From the NCBI RefSeq assembly GCF_030407815.1, contig NZ_JASDCS010000005.1, positions 1 to 64,000 on the forward strand: 64,000 nucleotides of DNA, in the 5' to 3' direction. The stretch's first letter is position 1, and every line of letters starts with the position of its first letter. Below are positions 35,646-44,549 of this stretch, one piece after another. Made by a program: the position numbers and the translations under genes. The notes under the pieces are model-generated. The model had not been told where the DNA came from. It did no database searches and saw nothing but the letters and a program-made list of their open reading frames with translations. This DNA is from Psychrobacter sp. APC 3281 (GTDB taxonomy: Bacteria > Pseudomonadota > Gammaproteobacteria > Pseudomonadales > Moraxellaceae).

Positions 35646-36776
35646 ATGAGTATTGAGACGACAGTCACCCGCGCATGGCAACGTCAAGCTGTTTGGTTGT
35701 GGTTGTTGCTGCCTATCAGTTGGTTATACGGTTTCATTACCTTGTTGCGTCGTCAAGCTTATAAGGCTGGCCTACTATCAAGCTATCGAGCACCTATTCC
35801 CGTGATGGTCATTGGTAATATCAGTGTGGGCGGTAGTGGTAAGACGCCGCTGATTATTGCTCTGGTTAGCTACTTACAGAAAAAAGGCGTAAAGGTAGGG
35901 ATAATCAGTCGTGGGTATGGCGGTGATACGAGTCAAATGCCTGCATTGGTTAGTGCTACCAGCTTACCCCATATAGTCGGGGATGAGCCGTGCTTGATTG
36001 CTCATATGACAGGCACTGCTATAGCAGTGTGCCCCGATCGCCAGCAAGCGATTGCTACTCTATTAAAGGCAGAGCCTGATTTGCAATTGATTATTGCAGA
36101 TGATGGTTTGCAGCATTATGCACTACAGCGCGATATCGAATGGATTGTGGTAGATGCTGCCCGTGGGTTTGGCAATAAGCAGCTATTACCAACGGGTTTT
36201 TTGCGTGAGCCGATGTCACGATTAGAGGGTGCAAATGTTATTTATCATGAAAAGCCAAGTACGCATTTAACTCAGACTTCTAGAGGTGGTAATAAGATAC
36301 AGTCTACTGACCGTTTGACCATGCATTTGCAACCAGCTGAGTTACAGCGCCTATGGAGTCATACATCGAGCACAGCTCAACTAAATAGTGTTAAACCTAC
36401 TAATAATAGCCGCGTCCATGCTGTTAGTGGTATCGGCTATCCACAGCGGTTTTTTGATACCTTGGAATCTATTGGCTTTGAGGTCATAGGGCATCCTTAC
36501 CCTGATCACTATGATTTTAGTTTGGCTGAGCTTTTACAATATGGTGACTATCCTATCATCGTAACCAGTAAAGATGCGGTAAAAATCAGCGCATTATTGG
36601 CAGACTATACAGCGACACAAGCACTCAGTGATGAGTATGTAGAACTTGTCAGTAGACTATGGGTGTTACCAGTGACGGCTGTATTATCAGAGAATAGTTA
36701 TCATAATCTAGATGAGCAGCTAAAGGCACTAGGGATTCGTATCGACCATGATATGAACACGTCAGCCTTATTATAA
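35646..36776 (+). CDS. lpxK: Tetraacyldisaccharide 4'-kinase
   Basis: Phosphorylates the 4' position of the lipid A disaccharide, the sixth step of the Raetz pathway, at the inner membrane. The 376 residues begin with an N-terminal membrane-associated helix (WLWLLLPISWLYGFITLL), then Walker A NISVGGSGKTPLIIAL, SRGYGG, VGDEPCLIA and the DDGLQHYALQRD motif with the catalytic Asp pair. The C-terminal part ends with TSKDAVKI. It lies between msbA and kdsB, the standard order. Confidence 0.96.
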   Translation: MSIETTVTRAWQRQAVWLWLLLPISWLYGFITLLRRQAYKAGLLSSYRAPIPVMVIGNISVGGSGKTPLIIALVSYLQKKGVKVGIISRGYGGDTSQMPALVSATSLPHIVGDEPCLIAHMTGTAIAVCPDRQQAIATLLKAEPDLQLIIADDGLQHYALQRDIEWIVVDAARGFGNKQLLPTGFLREPMSRLEGANVIYHEKPSTHLTQTSRGGNKIQSTDRLTMHLQPAELQRLWSHTSSTAQLNSVKPTNNSRVHAVSGIGYPQRFFDTLESIGFEVIGHPYPDHYDFSLAELLQYGDYPIIVTSKDAVKISALLADYTATQALSDEYVELVSRLWVLPVTAVLSENSYHNLDEQLKALGIRIDHDMNTSALL

Positions 36777-36825
36777 ATATCAGCTAATGTTTTAAATCGC
36801 CGTATAATTTTTATAGGAATACGCC

Positions 36826-37638
36826 ATGTCGTTCGCCACCACGCCCGCCAAAACCCATATCGTGATTCCTGCGCGTTTTAAGAGTACGCGTTTACCTGGT
36901 AAGCCATTGCTAACTATTCATGGTAAGCCAATGATACTTTGGGTAGCAGAAAAAGCGCAGACAGCAAGTTTTGCTGATGACATGTGTATAGCGACTGATG
37001 ATGAGCAAATTGCAAAAGTTTGCACCGATGCAGGTTTTGATGTGGTTATGACCAGTAGTGAGCATGCTTCAGGGACGGATCGTTTGGCAGAGGTAGCAGC
37101 TATCAAAGGTTGGGCTGACCACGATATTGTGGTGAATATGCAAGGCGATGAGCCCCTTGTACCGCCATTGCTTTTGGAGCAAGTACAGGCGCTTTTGGTA
37201 GCGGATGAGGATAGCGTGATGGCCACACTCTGTGAGCCTATCGATGACTATGATACGTTCCAAAGACCATCGGTAGTAAAAGTGGTCAGCCAATCTGCTA
37301 ATAACTTACAGCGTGCGCTCTATTTTAGCCGCGCACCGATTCCTTGTGACCGTGACGTTGTACTAGCTGATAATAATCAGATGCAATCACCAAAGAACGC
37401 CTATCGCCATTTGGGTTTATACGCTTATCGTGTCAGTCTATTGCAGCAGTTCGTAAACTGGCCACAAACGCCACTTGAGATACTCGAAAGCTTAGAGCAA
37501 TTACGTGTTTTAGAAAATGGTCAGCATATCGCCATCGCAGAAGCTGCCTGTCAGCTACCAGCAGGTGTCGATACACAAGAAGATCTAGACCGTCTGAACG
37601 CGATGAGCTTAGATAACTTTCAAAACCCTACTAAGTAA
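36826..37638 (+). CDS. kdsB: 3-deoxy-manno-octulosonate cytidylyltransferase
   Basis: Activates Kdo to CMP-Kdo for the LPS inner core. The 270-residue enzyme has the nucleotidyltransferase opening [17 protein letters not shown], then [23 protein letters not shown] (metal-binding Asp) and [13 protein letters not shown] precedes the ATG. It is cotranscribed with lpxK (49-bp gap). Confidence 0.97.
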   Translation: MSFATTPAKTHIVIPARFKSTRLPGKPLLTIHGKPMILWVAEKAQTASFADDMCIATDDEQIAKVCTDAGFDVVMTSSEHASGTDRLAEVAAIKGWADHDIVVNMQGDEPLVPPLLLEQVQALLVADEDSVMATLCEPIDDYDTFQRPSVVKVVSQSANNLQRALYFSRAPIPCDRDVVLADNNQMQSPKNAYRHLGLYAYRVSLLQQFVNWPQTPLEILESLEQLRVLENGQHIAIAEAACQLPAGVDTQEDLDRLNAMSLDNFQNPTK

Positions 37639-37742
37639 TAGTCTGAGCAAAGTTGCGTGCGATTCTAAGCTTCATACAACGCTAAAGTATCGTTGTCGTA
37701 GCTATACCTAAAGTACCTAATCAATGTGACAGAGCCATAACC

Positions 37743-38873
37743 ATGAATAATTTGACAGGAAATATGGACGCACTAGATAACACAGACCGTATGTATTTTG
37801 CGCCACTATTGCCATGGCAAAAAGTACTGTGGTTACAGTTGACCGAGCGCGTACTTAAGCAGCAGTCCTTGCCGCATGCATTGCTTGCTGCTGGTATGCA
37901 AGGTATGGGCAAACGCGCCTTTATATGGCGATTGGTCGCTTGGCTATTATGCCGTGAGCGTGGCGCACATCCACTAGGTGCTTGTGAAGTGTGTGAGAGC
38001 TGTCAGTGGCTCAAATCGGGAACTCATCCGAGCTTGCAAGTATTACCACTCGTTAGTATGCCTATCAGTGCCGAAAGCGATGCGCTTCAAGAAAAATCAA
38101 ATAGCGCAAAAGATAAAAAAGGCGCTAAAGCTACTAGCAATAGCGCACTTAAGATCAAAGTAGATGATATTCGTGCTTTGCAGCCTTTTATTTATCAAGG
38201 CGGGCAAGGGATGCGCATCTGTGTATTAGATCACGCTGAAAAAATGACGGTGGCCGCTGCTAATGCGCTGCTTAAGACATTGGAAGAACCGCAAGCGCAG
38301 GTGCATCTGTTTTTGATTAGTGATACGCCTGCTCAACTATTGCCAACGATTAAGAGTCGTGTGCAACAGTTAGCATTACAGACAATTGAGCCGACTGTTG
38401 CTGTCGATTATGTGACGCAGGCGCTAGGTCATACGATTAACCGCGAAGCCGTCGGTACCGCTGCGATTGAGCAGTTGATACAACTGGCCAATGGTGCGCC
38501 GTTAGCTGCTATCGCCTTAGCGCAAGCACCATGGTATAGCAAGCGCAGCCTATGGCTGACCACATGGCAGGCGCTACGTAGCGGTAAACGTAGTGGTGTG
38601 GCGGCGAGTGATTATTGGCAAAGTCAGCTTAATATTAAAGAGTTTATACAGTTATCTGAGCTGATGCTCCTTGATATACGCCGTGTCTGTTTGGGGCTGA
38701 GTGAACTACAAAAGGATGTCAATCTATCAACGGTATTGGCTACTTGTCAGCCTGCTGATAGCGGGTTAGAGGCATTTGCTAACAGTGTGCAGCAGACCAA
38801 AATCGCACTGCAACAAAATGTGCAAGAAAAATTTGCCTATGATAAGCTAATGCAAGAGTTGGCAAGCTTATAG
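37743..38873 (+). CDS. holB: DNA polymerase III delta-prime subunit
   Basis: Clamp-loader subunit of the replicative polymerase. 376 residues: a modified P-loop (LAAGMQGMGKRAFIWRLV), the zinc module CEVCESCQW with a further upstream Cys (GACEVCESC), LLKTLEEPQAQVHLFLIS (the family's Walker B-like region) and TIKSRVQQL. A Ser/Ala/Lys-rich insertion lies at about 112-135. A second in-frame ATG at 37767 has AGGAA close by and may be the true start. tmk, the usual upstream partner, is not here, but pilZ follows as in Pseudomonas. Confidence 0.93.
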   Translation: MNNLTGNMDALDNTDRMYFAPLLPWQKVLWLQLTERVLKQQSLPHALLAAGMQGMGKRAFIWRLVAWLLCRERGAHPLGACEVCESCQWLKSGTHPSLQVLPLVSMPISAESDALQEKSNSAKDKKGAKATSNSALKIKVDDIRALQPFIYQGGQGMRICVLDHAEKMTVAAANALLKTLEEPQAQVHLFLISDTPAQLLPTIKSRVQQLALQTIEPTVAVDYVTQALGHTINREAVGTAAIEQLIQLANGAPLAAIALAQAPWYSKRSLWLTTWQALRSGKRSGVAASDYWQSQLNIKEFIQLSELMLLDIRRVCLGLSELQKDVNLSTVLATCQPADSGLEAFANSVQQTKIALQQNVQEKFAYDKLMQELASL

Positions 38874-38984
38874 AGCCATGCTTGAGCATTTAATTAGTGC
38901 TCGAAAATTTACAATTGTTCTTAACTATATACTATCAATTATTTATATACACATATTAAACCCAGTTGATGAAGGAAGCTGACT

Positions 38985-39332
38985 ATGGCAATGCCAGGAC
39001 GTGGCGGGATTTTAACCTGTCATTATGAAAGTATCGAAATGTTATATGCCAGCTATTTATCTTTTGTCAGTAATGGCGCTTTGTTTGTACCATCTGACAA
39101 ATCTCAGCAATTGGGTGATGAGGTGTTTATCGCTATCACGCTACCCAACTCTAGTGAGCGCCTACCAATGAATGGTAAGGTTGTTTGGATTAACTCTAAG
39201 AGTCAGGGCAGTCGACCTGCAGGGTTTGCTGTGCAAATTGGTAATGATGTCTCTGGCCAAAGAATCAAGAATGAAGTTGAGCGCTTGCTAGCGGGAAAAA
39301 TCGATAGCTTGCAATCGACTTATACTATGTAG
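38985..39332 (+). CDS. pilZ: Type IV pilus PilZ-domain protein
   Basis: 115 residues. It is a short PilZ protein of the type required for type IV pilus assembly in Pseudomonas and Xanthomonas. Sequence marks are GGILTCHYESIEMLYASYL, FVSNGALFVPSDKSQQLGDEVFI and MNGKVVWINSKSQGSRPAGFAVQI. The RxxxR and D/NxSxxG c-di-GMP motifs of canonical PilZ domains are not preserved, as in the pilus-specific group that binds PilB rather than the nucleotide. AAGGAAG is the RBS. It is placed after holB, the conserved position. Confidence 0.9.
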   Translation: MAMPGRGGILTCHYESIEMLYASYLSFVSNGALFVPSDKSQQLGDEVFIAITLPNSSERLPMNGKVVWINSKSQGSRPAGFAVQIGNDVSGQRIKNEVERLLAGKIDSLQSTYTM

Positions 39333-39414
39333 TATCTATTAATAACTAGGTAGTATCTAGAAATCACACCTGTATCTTTGATGAGTTTGGCTGTGATTTT
39401 TAACTTATTAATAT

Positions 39415-39452
39415 AAAAAAGCAGCCTTATTAATTAGTAAGGCTGCTTTTTT
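39415..39452. terminator. Bidirectional rho-independent terminator
   Basis: AAAAAAGCAGCCTTA and TAAGGCTGCTTTTTT form a 15-bp perfect stem between the convergent pilZ and ppk2 genes. Confidence 0.93.
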
Positions 39453-39496
39453 CGATCAAGTTTCTTTAATTTTTTATAGTAGTAGGCGTTAGTCGC

Positions 39497-40576
39497 TTAA
39501 TAACGAGGCGGTACATACATATCATCGGGAATAGGTTCACGGTAATACTCATCATCGCGTTTGCGATTGGGTAACTCAATTTCGTCACGAGGCACTTCTT
39601 TGTAAGGGATTTGGTCGAGCAAATGGGCAATACAGTTCAGCCTAGCACGTTTTTTATTATTGCCTTCGACAACCCACCAGGGTGCTTCAGGAATATGAGT
39701 GCGCTCAAACATGGTTTCTTTTGCTTTGGTGTAATCTTCCCAGCGTCGGCGCGACTGTAGGTCCATTGGTGAGAGTTTCCACTGCTTAAGCGGATCATAT
39801 ATTCGGCTCATAAATCGAGCATGTTGCTCATCATCAGTGATAGAAAACCAGTATTTTACTAAGCGAATGCCTGAGCGTACGAGCATACGCTCAAATTCTG
39901 GTACTGATTGAAAAAATTCCTCATATTGCGCGTCAGTACAAAACCCCATGACACGCTCAACGCCTCCGCGGTTGTACCAACTACGGTCAAACAATACGAT
40001 TTCGCCTGCTGCAGGCAAGTGGGCCACGTAACGTTGGAAGTACCACTGTGTTTGCTCACGCTCAGTGGGAGCCGGCAGGGCAGCTACCCTGCACACGCGT
40101 GGGTTCAATCGTTGGGTAATGCGTTTAATGGCACCACCTTTACCAGCAGAATCCCGCCCTTCAAAAATAACGACAATACGTTCACCGCGATCAACGACCC
40201 AATCTTGTAGTTTTATCAGTTCTCGCTGTAGTCGTACCAACTCTTGAAAGTAGGTGCGTCGATCCAGTTTTTCTTGCTCGCTCATCTCACGTCCGTTAAA
40301 ACGAAAGTCACGTGCATAGTCATCTATTTCATTTTCTAGTTCTTCATCATATGTATCGATTAAGTCTTGGTGCATTTTTCGACGTAAATCATCATCAAGA
40401 ATGTCTTTTTCAATGCGTTCAGTAAGAATGGCTTGTTCCTGATGGTACCGATCTACATCCTCCTCAGTCGTTAGAGATTGAAAATCAGCGGTTGCAAGCG
40501 GTTCTGTCATCACCAGTTTTTCAGAGCCAAAAATGACTTGCCTCATTTTTCTTAATAAAATTTTTGTCTTACCCAT
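39497..40576 (-). CDS. ppk2: Polyphosphate kinase 2
   Basis: A PPK2-family phosphotransferase that uses polyphosphate and nucleotides, in most cases making GTP or ATP from NDP and polyP. From the ATG at 40576 (AAAGGT upstream) it is 359 residues. Motifs are Walker A EGRDSAGKGGAIKRI, the lid region LPAPTEREQTQWYFQRYVAHLP and Walker B VLFDRSWYNRGGVERVMGF. The frame stays open for 38 more codons up to 40690, but that upstream part would begin inside the terminator of the next gene and is rejected. It is monocistronic; no ppk1 or ppx is nearby. Confidence 0.93.
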   Translation of the reverse strand: MGKTKILLRKMRQVIFGSEKLVMTEPLATADFQSLTTEEDVDRYHQEQAILTERIEKDILDDDLRRKMHQDLIDTYDEELENEIDDYARDFRFNGREMSEQEKLDRRTYFQELVRLQRELIKLQDWVVDRGERIVVIFEGRDSAGKGGAIKRITQRLNPRVCRVAALPAPTEREQTQWYFQRYVAHLPAAGEIVLFDRSWYNRGGVERVMGFCTDAQYEEFFQSVPEFERMLVRSGIRLVKYWFSITDDEQHARFMSRIYDPLKQWKLSPMDLQSRRRWEDYTKAKETMFERTHIPEAPWWVVEGNNKKRARLNCIAHLLDQIPYKEVPRDEIELPNRKRDDEYYREPIPDDMYVPPRY

Positions 40577-40655
40577 AAATATTACCTTTGTTTTGCGTAT
40601 CGGCTTTTTTAAGAGGCTACTATCTAGGTCGTTTCTATCATAGCAAAGTACAGAC

Positions 40656-40698
40656 AATAAAAAATGCCCTTTAAATAAATTAAAGGGCATTTTTTATT
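40656..40698 (-). terminator. Rho-independent terminator of fadI
   Basis: An 18-bp perfect stem (core ATGCCCTTTA/TAAAGGGCAT) with a 7-nt loop and A/T tracts on both sides. It lies 64 bp after the stop of the minus-strand thiolase gene. Confidence 0.92.
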
Positions 40699-40761
40699 GA
40701 TAGATATGTACTGATCAAAGTAATAAGTCAGCGTATCTTTTTCACTTAAAAGTGACCAAGC

Positions 40762-42276
40762 TTATTTTTCTAGGATACAAGTCACGCCTTGACCACCTGC
40801 TGCGCAGATAGAGATAAGTGCACGGCCTGAACCTTTTTGATCCAATAATTTAGCAGCAGTGGCTAGAATACGACCACCAGTTGCTGCAAATGGATGACCT
40901 GCCGCTAGTGATGAACCGTTTACGTTTAATTTGCTACGATCGATAGAACCTAGCGGGGCATCTAAGCCTAAGCGCTCTTCACAGAATTTCTCATCTTCCC
41001 AAGCAGCTAAGGTTGATAGTACTTGTGAAGCAAAGGCTTCATGAATCTCATAAAAATCAAAGTCTTGTAGAGTCAGACCAGCGCGCTCAAGCATACGTGG
41101 TACCGCATAAGCTGGTGCCATTAGTAAGCCTTCTGTGGTACCAGATTTACCAATGAAATCTACCGCTGCGGTTTCTTGATGGACGATATAAGCAAGTGGT
41201 TTTAGACCGTGCTCTTTTGCCCACTCATCAGTACCTAGTAGTACACAAGAAGCACCATCAGTAAGCGGCGTAGAGTTGGCAGCTGTCATCGTTGGATTGG
41301 CATTTTTTCTACCAAAAACTGGCTTTAATTTACCCAGTTTTTCTAATGTAGTATCTGGACGCAAGTTGTTATCACGAGTTAGGCCTTTGTATGGCGTGAT
41401 CAAGTCGTCAAAGAAACCTTCGTCATAAGCGCGTGCTAGGTTTTGATGACTGTTAAATGCAAGCTCATCCTGCGCTTCACGGCTGATATTCCACTCAAGC
41501 GTGGTAATCGCTTGGTGATCGCCCATTGATAGGCCAGTACGTGGCTCACCGTTTTGTGGTGAGTCGATTAAGTCTTTTGGATTGAGACCCATTAGTGCTT
41601 TTAGACGTTGTTTGTTGTCTTTTGCTGCACCAAGTTTGATCAGTACTTTACGCAAGCCATCGCCGACAGCGATAGGAGCGTCAGAAGTAGTATCTACACC
41701 GCCAGTGATTGCCGAATCGATCAGACCAAGTGCAATCTTGTTAGCAGAAGCAAATGTCGCTTGTAAGCCAGTACCGCAAGCTTGTGAGATATCATAAGTT
41801 GGCGTATGTGGGTTTAGCGCAGTATTCAATGTGGCTTCACGAGTAAGGTTGATATCACGGCTAAGTTTCATAACTGCGCCAGATACCACTTCACCTACGG
41901 TTTCGCCTTGTAGGTTATAACGCTCAATCAAACCGTCCAATGCAGCGGTTAGCATGTCTGTGTTGCTAACATCAGCGTATGTTCCATTTGAGCGCGCAAA
42001 TGGAGTACGGTTACCACCTAAAATAGCAACACGATTCAGATTCGAAGCTGGTTTGGTTTCGCTGACTTTTTTAGCTGGAGCAGGTTTTTTGGCAGCAGTG
42101 GTTTCTACTTTTTCATCGACCGCTTTTTTGCTAGTAGTTTCTTTAGCACTAGCGTCTTTAGTCGAGGTATTTTTTGCAGCGGTTTCTTTTTTTGCTGTAT
42201 CTGATTTTGTATCCGTTGCTTTAACAACCGTACTTTCAACAACAGGGCTATCTGGATGATTGTTTTTATTACTCAT
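40762..42276 (-). CDS. fadI: Acetyl-CoA C-acyltransferase (FadI-type thiolase) with charged N-terminal extension
   Basis: A thiolase that cleaves or forms 3-ketoacyl-CoA. Of 504 residues, about 425 are the enzyme: nucleophile Cys in SQACGTGLQATFASANK, NVNGSSLAAGHPFAATGGR, the His in EIHEAFASQ (FadI-type HEAFA rather than NEAFA) and CAAGGQG with the second catalytic Cys. The first 79 residues are an extension of Lys, Ala, Thr, Ser and Glu without hydrophobic residues, resembling histone H1-like or PhaF-like tails; ordinary FadI enzymes begin near residue 80. It is divergent from a long FabG and MaoC hydratase gene pair, the same set as mycobacterial fadA2/fabG4/htdX. The direction (beta-oxidation or elongation) is not settled by sequence. 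Confidence 0.9.
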   Translation of the reverse strand: MSNKNNHPDSPVVESTVVKATDTKSDTAKKETAAKNTSTKDASAKETTSKKAVDEKVETTAAKKPAPAKKVSETKPASNLNRVAILGGNRTPFARSNGTYADVSNTDMLTAALDGLIERYNLQGETVGEVVSGAVMKLSRDINLTREATLNTALNPHTPTYDISQACGTGLQATFASANKIALGLIDSAITGGVDTTSDAPIAVGDGLRKVLIKLGAAKDNKQRLKALMGLNPKDLIDSPQNGEPRTGLSMGDHQAITTLEWNISREAQDELAFNSHQNLARAYDEGFFDDLITPYKGLTRDNNLRPDTTLEKLGKLKPVFGRKNANPTMTAANSTPLTDGASCVLLGTDEWAKEHGLKPLAYIVHQETAAVDFIGKSGTTEGLLMAPAYAVPRMLERAGLTLQDFDFYEIHEAFASQVLSTLAAWEDEKFCEERLGLDAPLGSIDRSKLNVNGSSLAAGHPFAATGGRILATAAKLLDQKGSGRALISICAAGGQGVTCILEK

Positions 42277-42824
42277 AATATTATCCTTAAAAAGTATAGG
42301 TAGAAGTAAAAAGTGATAGGTAACAATAAAAAATAGTTAAGTTATTTTATACAAGCAAATATTATCATTTATTACGCAATACAGCTGTTTATCATAAGGC
42401 GTTTTTTATTCACTTAATGTATCTCTTTAGCAAACTATGTGACGCTTGTATGAGGTCGGTAGTAGATTCATGACCATGACGCATCGCTCTAATAGCTGAC
42501 TAGTAAGAAATATTAGCATTGCATAACAGTACGTTTGATAATATATTGTTATCAATAATTAAGTATGCCATAACCTATAGGTCAGATTTTAACATGTTAT
42601 AGTGGCGCTTAATGCTGCTAAAAACGACTGGCTTGTATACTGACTTGTTTACAGATTGTTGTAGACATTATCTGTTTTTGGACTTGTTTATAAGGGAAGT
42701 GTATAGTTAGGCTAGTTTTGAGGCGATTTACTAAATTTAAATAATTACGATGTCAATGTCTCTATATAATAGATTCATTGCATTTTTTATTATTATACGA
42801 ATCATTAATTATAAGGATTATATT
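42277..42824. promoter_or_regulatory. 548-bp divergent control region fadI/fabG
   Basis: No gene seen. A good plus-strand -10 (TATAAT, 42765-42770) lies 55 bp before the fabG ATG with a poor -35. AAGGA (42813-42817) is the fabG RBS. No clear FadR or PsrA-type palindrome was found by eye. The region is AT-rich with several short repeats. Confidence 0.45.
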
Positions 42825-44225
42825 ATGTCAGACCGTTATGGTGATTTTGTTCAATCTGCTATTGGCAAAAAAGTAGCAAAAAACTTAGGTTTGCCAATGC
42901 CAACGACGCTTGATCGTTTCGAAAGCGGTGAGCGTTTGGTGCGTGGTAGCGTATTGGTTGGCCGTGCTACTGGTGATGACAAGAGTGTCAGTGAGTCTGT
43001 TGCCCGTATCCTCTCAGATGTCCATGCCGAAGTATATGTAAACAGCAGTGATGATATCAAAGACGCACTTGCTGATGCAGGCGTCGAGGCAAAAGCCAAC
43101 ACGGGCGGCGATGATCAATTCAAAGTACTGCTTTTTGATGCCAGTAATATTAGCAATGCTGAACAGCTAAAAGAGCTTTATGAGTTTTTCCATACAGTTG
43201 CACGCCGCGTAGAAAAATCAGGCCGTGTGGTTGTGGTGGGTCGTACGCCAGAGAACATCACTGATATTGAAACAGCAATGGCTCAACGCTCGCTTGAGGG
43301 TTTTGTGAAGTCAGTGGGTAAAGAGTTTAAGCGCGGTATCACAGCGCAGCTGATTTATGTTGAAGAAGGCGCAGAGCAAAACCTAGATTCAACCTTACGC
43401 TTTTTTACCTCAGCTCGTTCAGCTTATGTATCAGGACAAGTAGTACGTGTCAGTAAAGGCAGCTCAGTCGATGTTGATTGGAACCAGCCTTTGGGCGGCA
43501 AAACTATGCTAGTGACTGGCGCAAGTCGCGGTATTGGCGAAGCTATCGCTCGTGTACTGGCTCGTGAAGGGGCTCACGTGATCTGTCTAGATGTACCACA
43601 GCAGCAAGCTGACTTACAAAAAGTTGCTAGCGAAATCAGTGGTTCTGCTTTGACGGTAGATATCACTAGTGAAGATGCTGGTGCAGAAATCGCTGACGCT
43701 GCTCAAAAACGTGGTGGTCTAGATTCAATCATCCATAATGCTGGCGTGACTCGTGATAAGACGTTGGCTAAGATGGATGAGAAAAAGTGGAACATGGTCA
43801 TCGATATCAACTTGGGCAGTATCGCTAGATTGAACCGCTACTTGTTGGACAATGACGTACTGAAAGAAAACGCACGTATCGTATGTGTGTCGTCAATTTC
43901 AGGTATCGCTGGCAACATGGGTCAGACCAACTATGCCACTTCTAAAGCTGGTGTGATTGGTTTGGTTAACGCAACTGCCAAGCAATTAGAAGACAATGCT
44001 AAAGGCATGACGATCAATGCAGTCGCTCCTGGTTTCATCGAAACCCAAATGACAGAAGCCATTCCATTTGCTATTCGTGAAGCTGGTCGCCGCATGAATT
44101 CAATGAGCCAAGGCGGCCTGCCAGTAGATGTGGCTGAAACTATTGCATGGTTCGCTTCACCTGCCTCTGGCGGTCTAAATGGCAACACGGTTCGCGTCTG
44201 TGGTCAAAGCTTACTTGGTGCGTAA
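42825..44225 (+). CDS. Long-form 3-oxoacyl-ACP/CoA reductase (FabG4-like)
   Basis: NAD(P)H-dependent reduction of 3-ketoacyl thioesters. 466 residues from the ATG at 42825, which has AAGGA upstream; the 25-residue upstream extension of the open frame is not credible. Residues 1-205 form a Rossmann-like but non-catalytic N-terminal domain. The SDR domain follows: VTGASRGIGEAIARVLAREG, HNAGVTRDKTLAKM, catalytic Ser in CVSSISGIAGN, Tyr/Lys in NYATSKAG, and TINAVAPGFIETQMT. This two-domain high-molecular-weight FabG is of the FabG4 type, which is reported to prefer NADH and CoA substrates in Mycobacterium. maoC follows after 324 bp with a terminator between. Confidence 0.92.
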   Translation: MSDRYGDFVQSAIGKKVAKNLGLPMPTTLDRFESGERLVRGSVLVGRATGDDKSVSESVARILSDVHAEVYVNSSDDIKDALADAGVEAKANTGGDDQFKVLLFDASNISNAEQLKELYEFFHTVARRVEKSGRVVVVGRTPENITDIETAMAQRSLEGFVKSVGKEFKRGITAQLIYVEEGAEQNLDSTLRFFTSARSAYVSGQVVRVSKGSSVDVDWNQPLGGKTMLVTGASRGIGEAIARVLAREGAHVICLDVPQQQADLQKVASEISGSALTVDITSEDAGAEIADAAQKRGGLDSIIHNAGVTRDKTLAKMDEKKWNMVIDINLGSIARLNRYLLDNDVLKENARIVCVSSISGIAGNMGQTNYATSKAGVIGLVNATAKQLEDNAKGMTINAVAPGFIETQMTEAIPFAIREAGRRMNSMSQGGLPVDVAETIAWFASPASGGLNGNTVRVCGQSLLGA

Positions 44226-44549
44226 TGTTGATTAATTGACAGGTATATGTGAGAAATAAGGTACAGATAGAGACAGTAGTTGTATCATATAAGCTATTAT
44301 TTCTCGTTTGTATCACATATGCTTACGAAATAATCTTTGATAAAGTGTAATAAAGCTGCCCAAGGGTGGCTTTTTTATGATAAAAACACAAGAACCAATA
44401 GCCAAACTATTTTTTGCTATTAAAGATACTCATGAGGTTGATTAAATTTAATGCTTATTAGATGATTTAATAGTAGGCTTTAGTCAATGACTGCAGACTG
44501 TCTTTATAAACGTTAAAGAACTTGTTCAAGCCACACTTAGGATGTACTT
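44226..44549. other. 324-bp spacer fabG/maoC with terminator
   Basis: No gene. The spacer holds the fabG terminator (44352-44376) and then an AT-rich stretch that must contain the promoter of the MaoC gene; no clear -35/-10 pair was identified. Confidence 0.45.
44352..44376 (+). terminator. Rho-independent terminator of fabG
   Basis: AAAGCTGCCC pairs with GGGTGGCTTT (10 bp with two G-T pairs, 2-nt loop) and is followed by a T-tract. Confidence 0.75.

Noticed and set aside
40577-40690. 38-residue N-terminal extension of Ppk2
   Set aside because: It would start inside the 18-bp-stem terminator of the neighbouring thiolase gene, while the ATG at 40576 has AAAGGT and fits the family.
42750-42824. 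Hydrophobic N-terminal extension of the long FabG
   Set aside because: It reads through the promoter and the AAGGA before ATG 42825; the shorter form fits the family.
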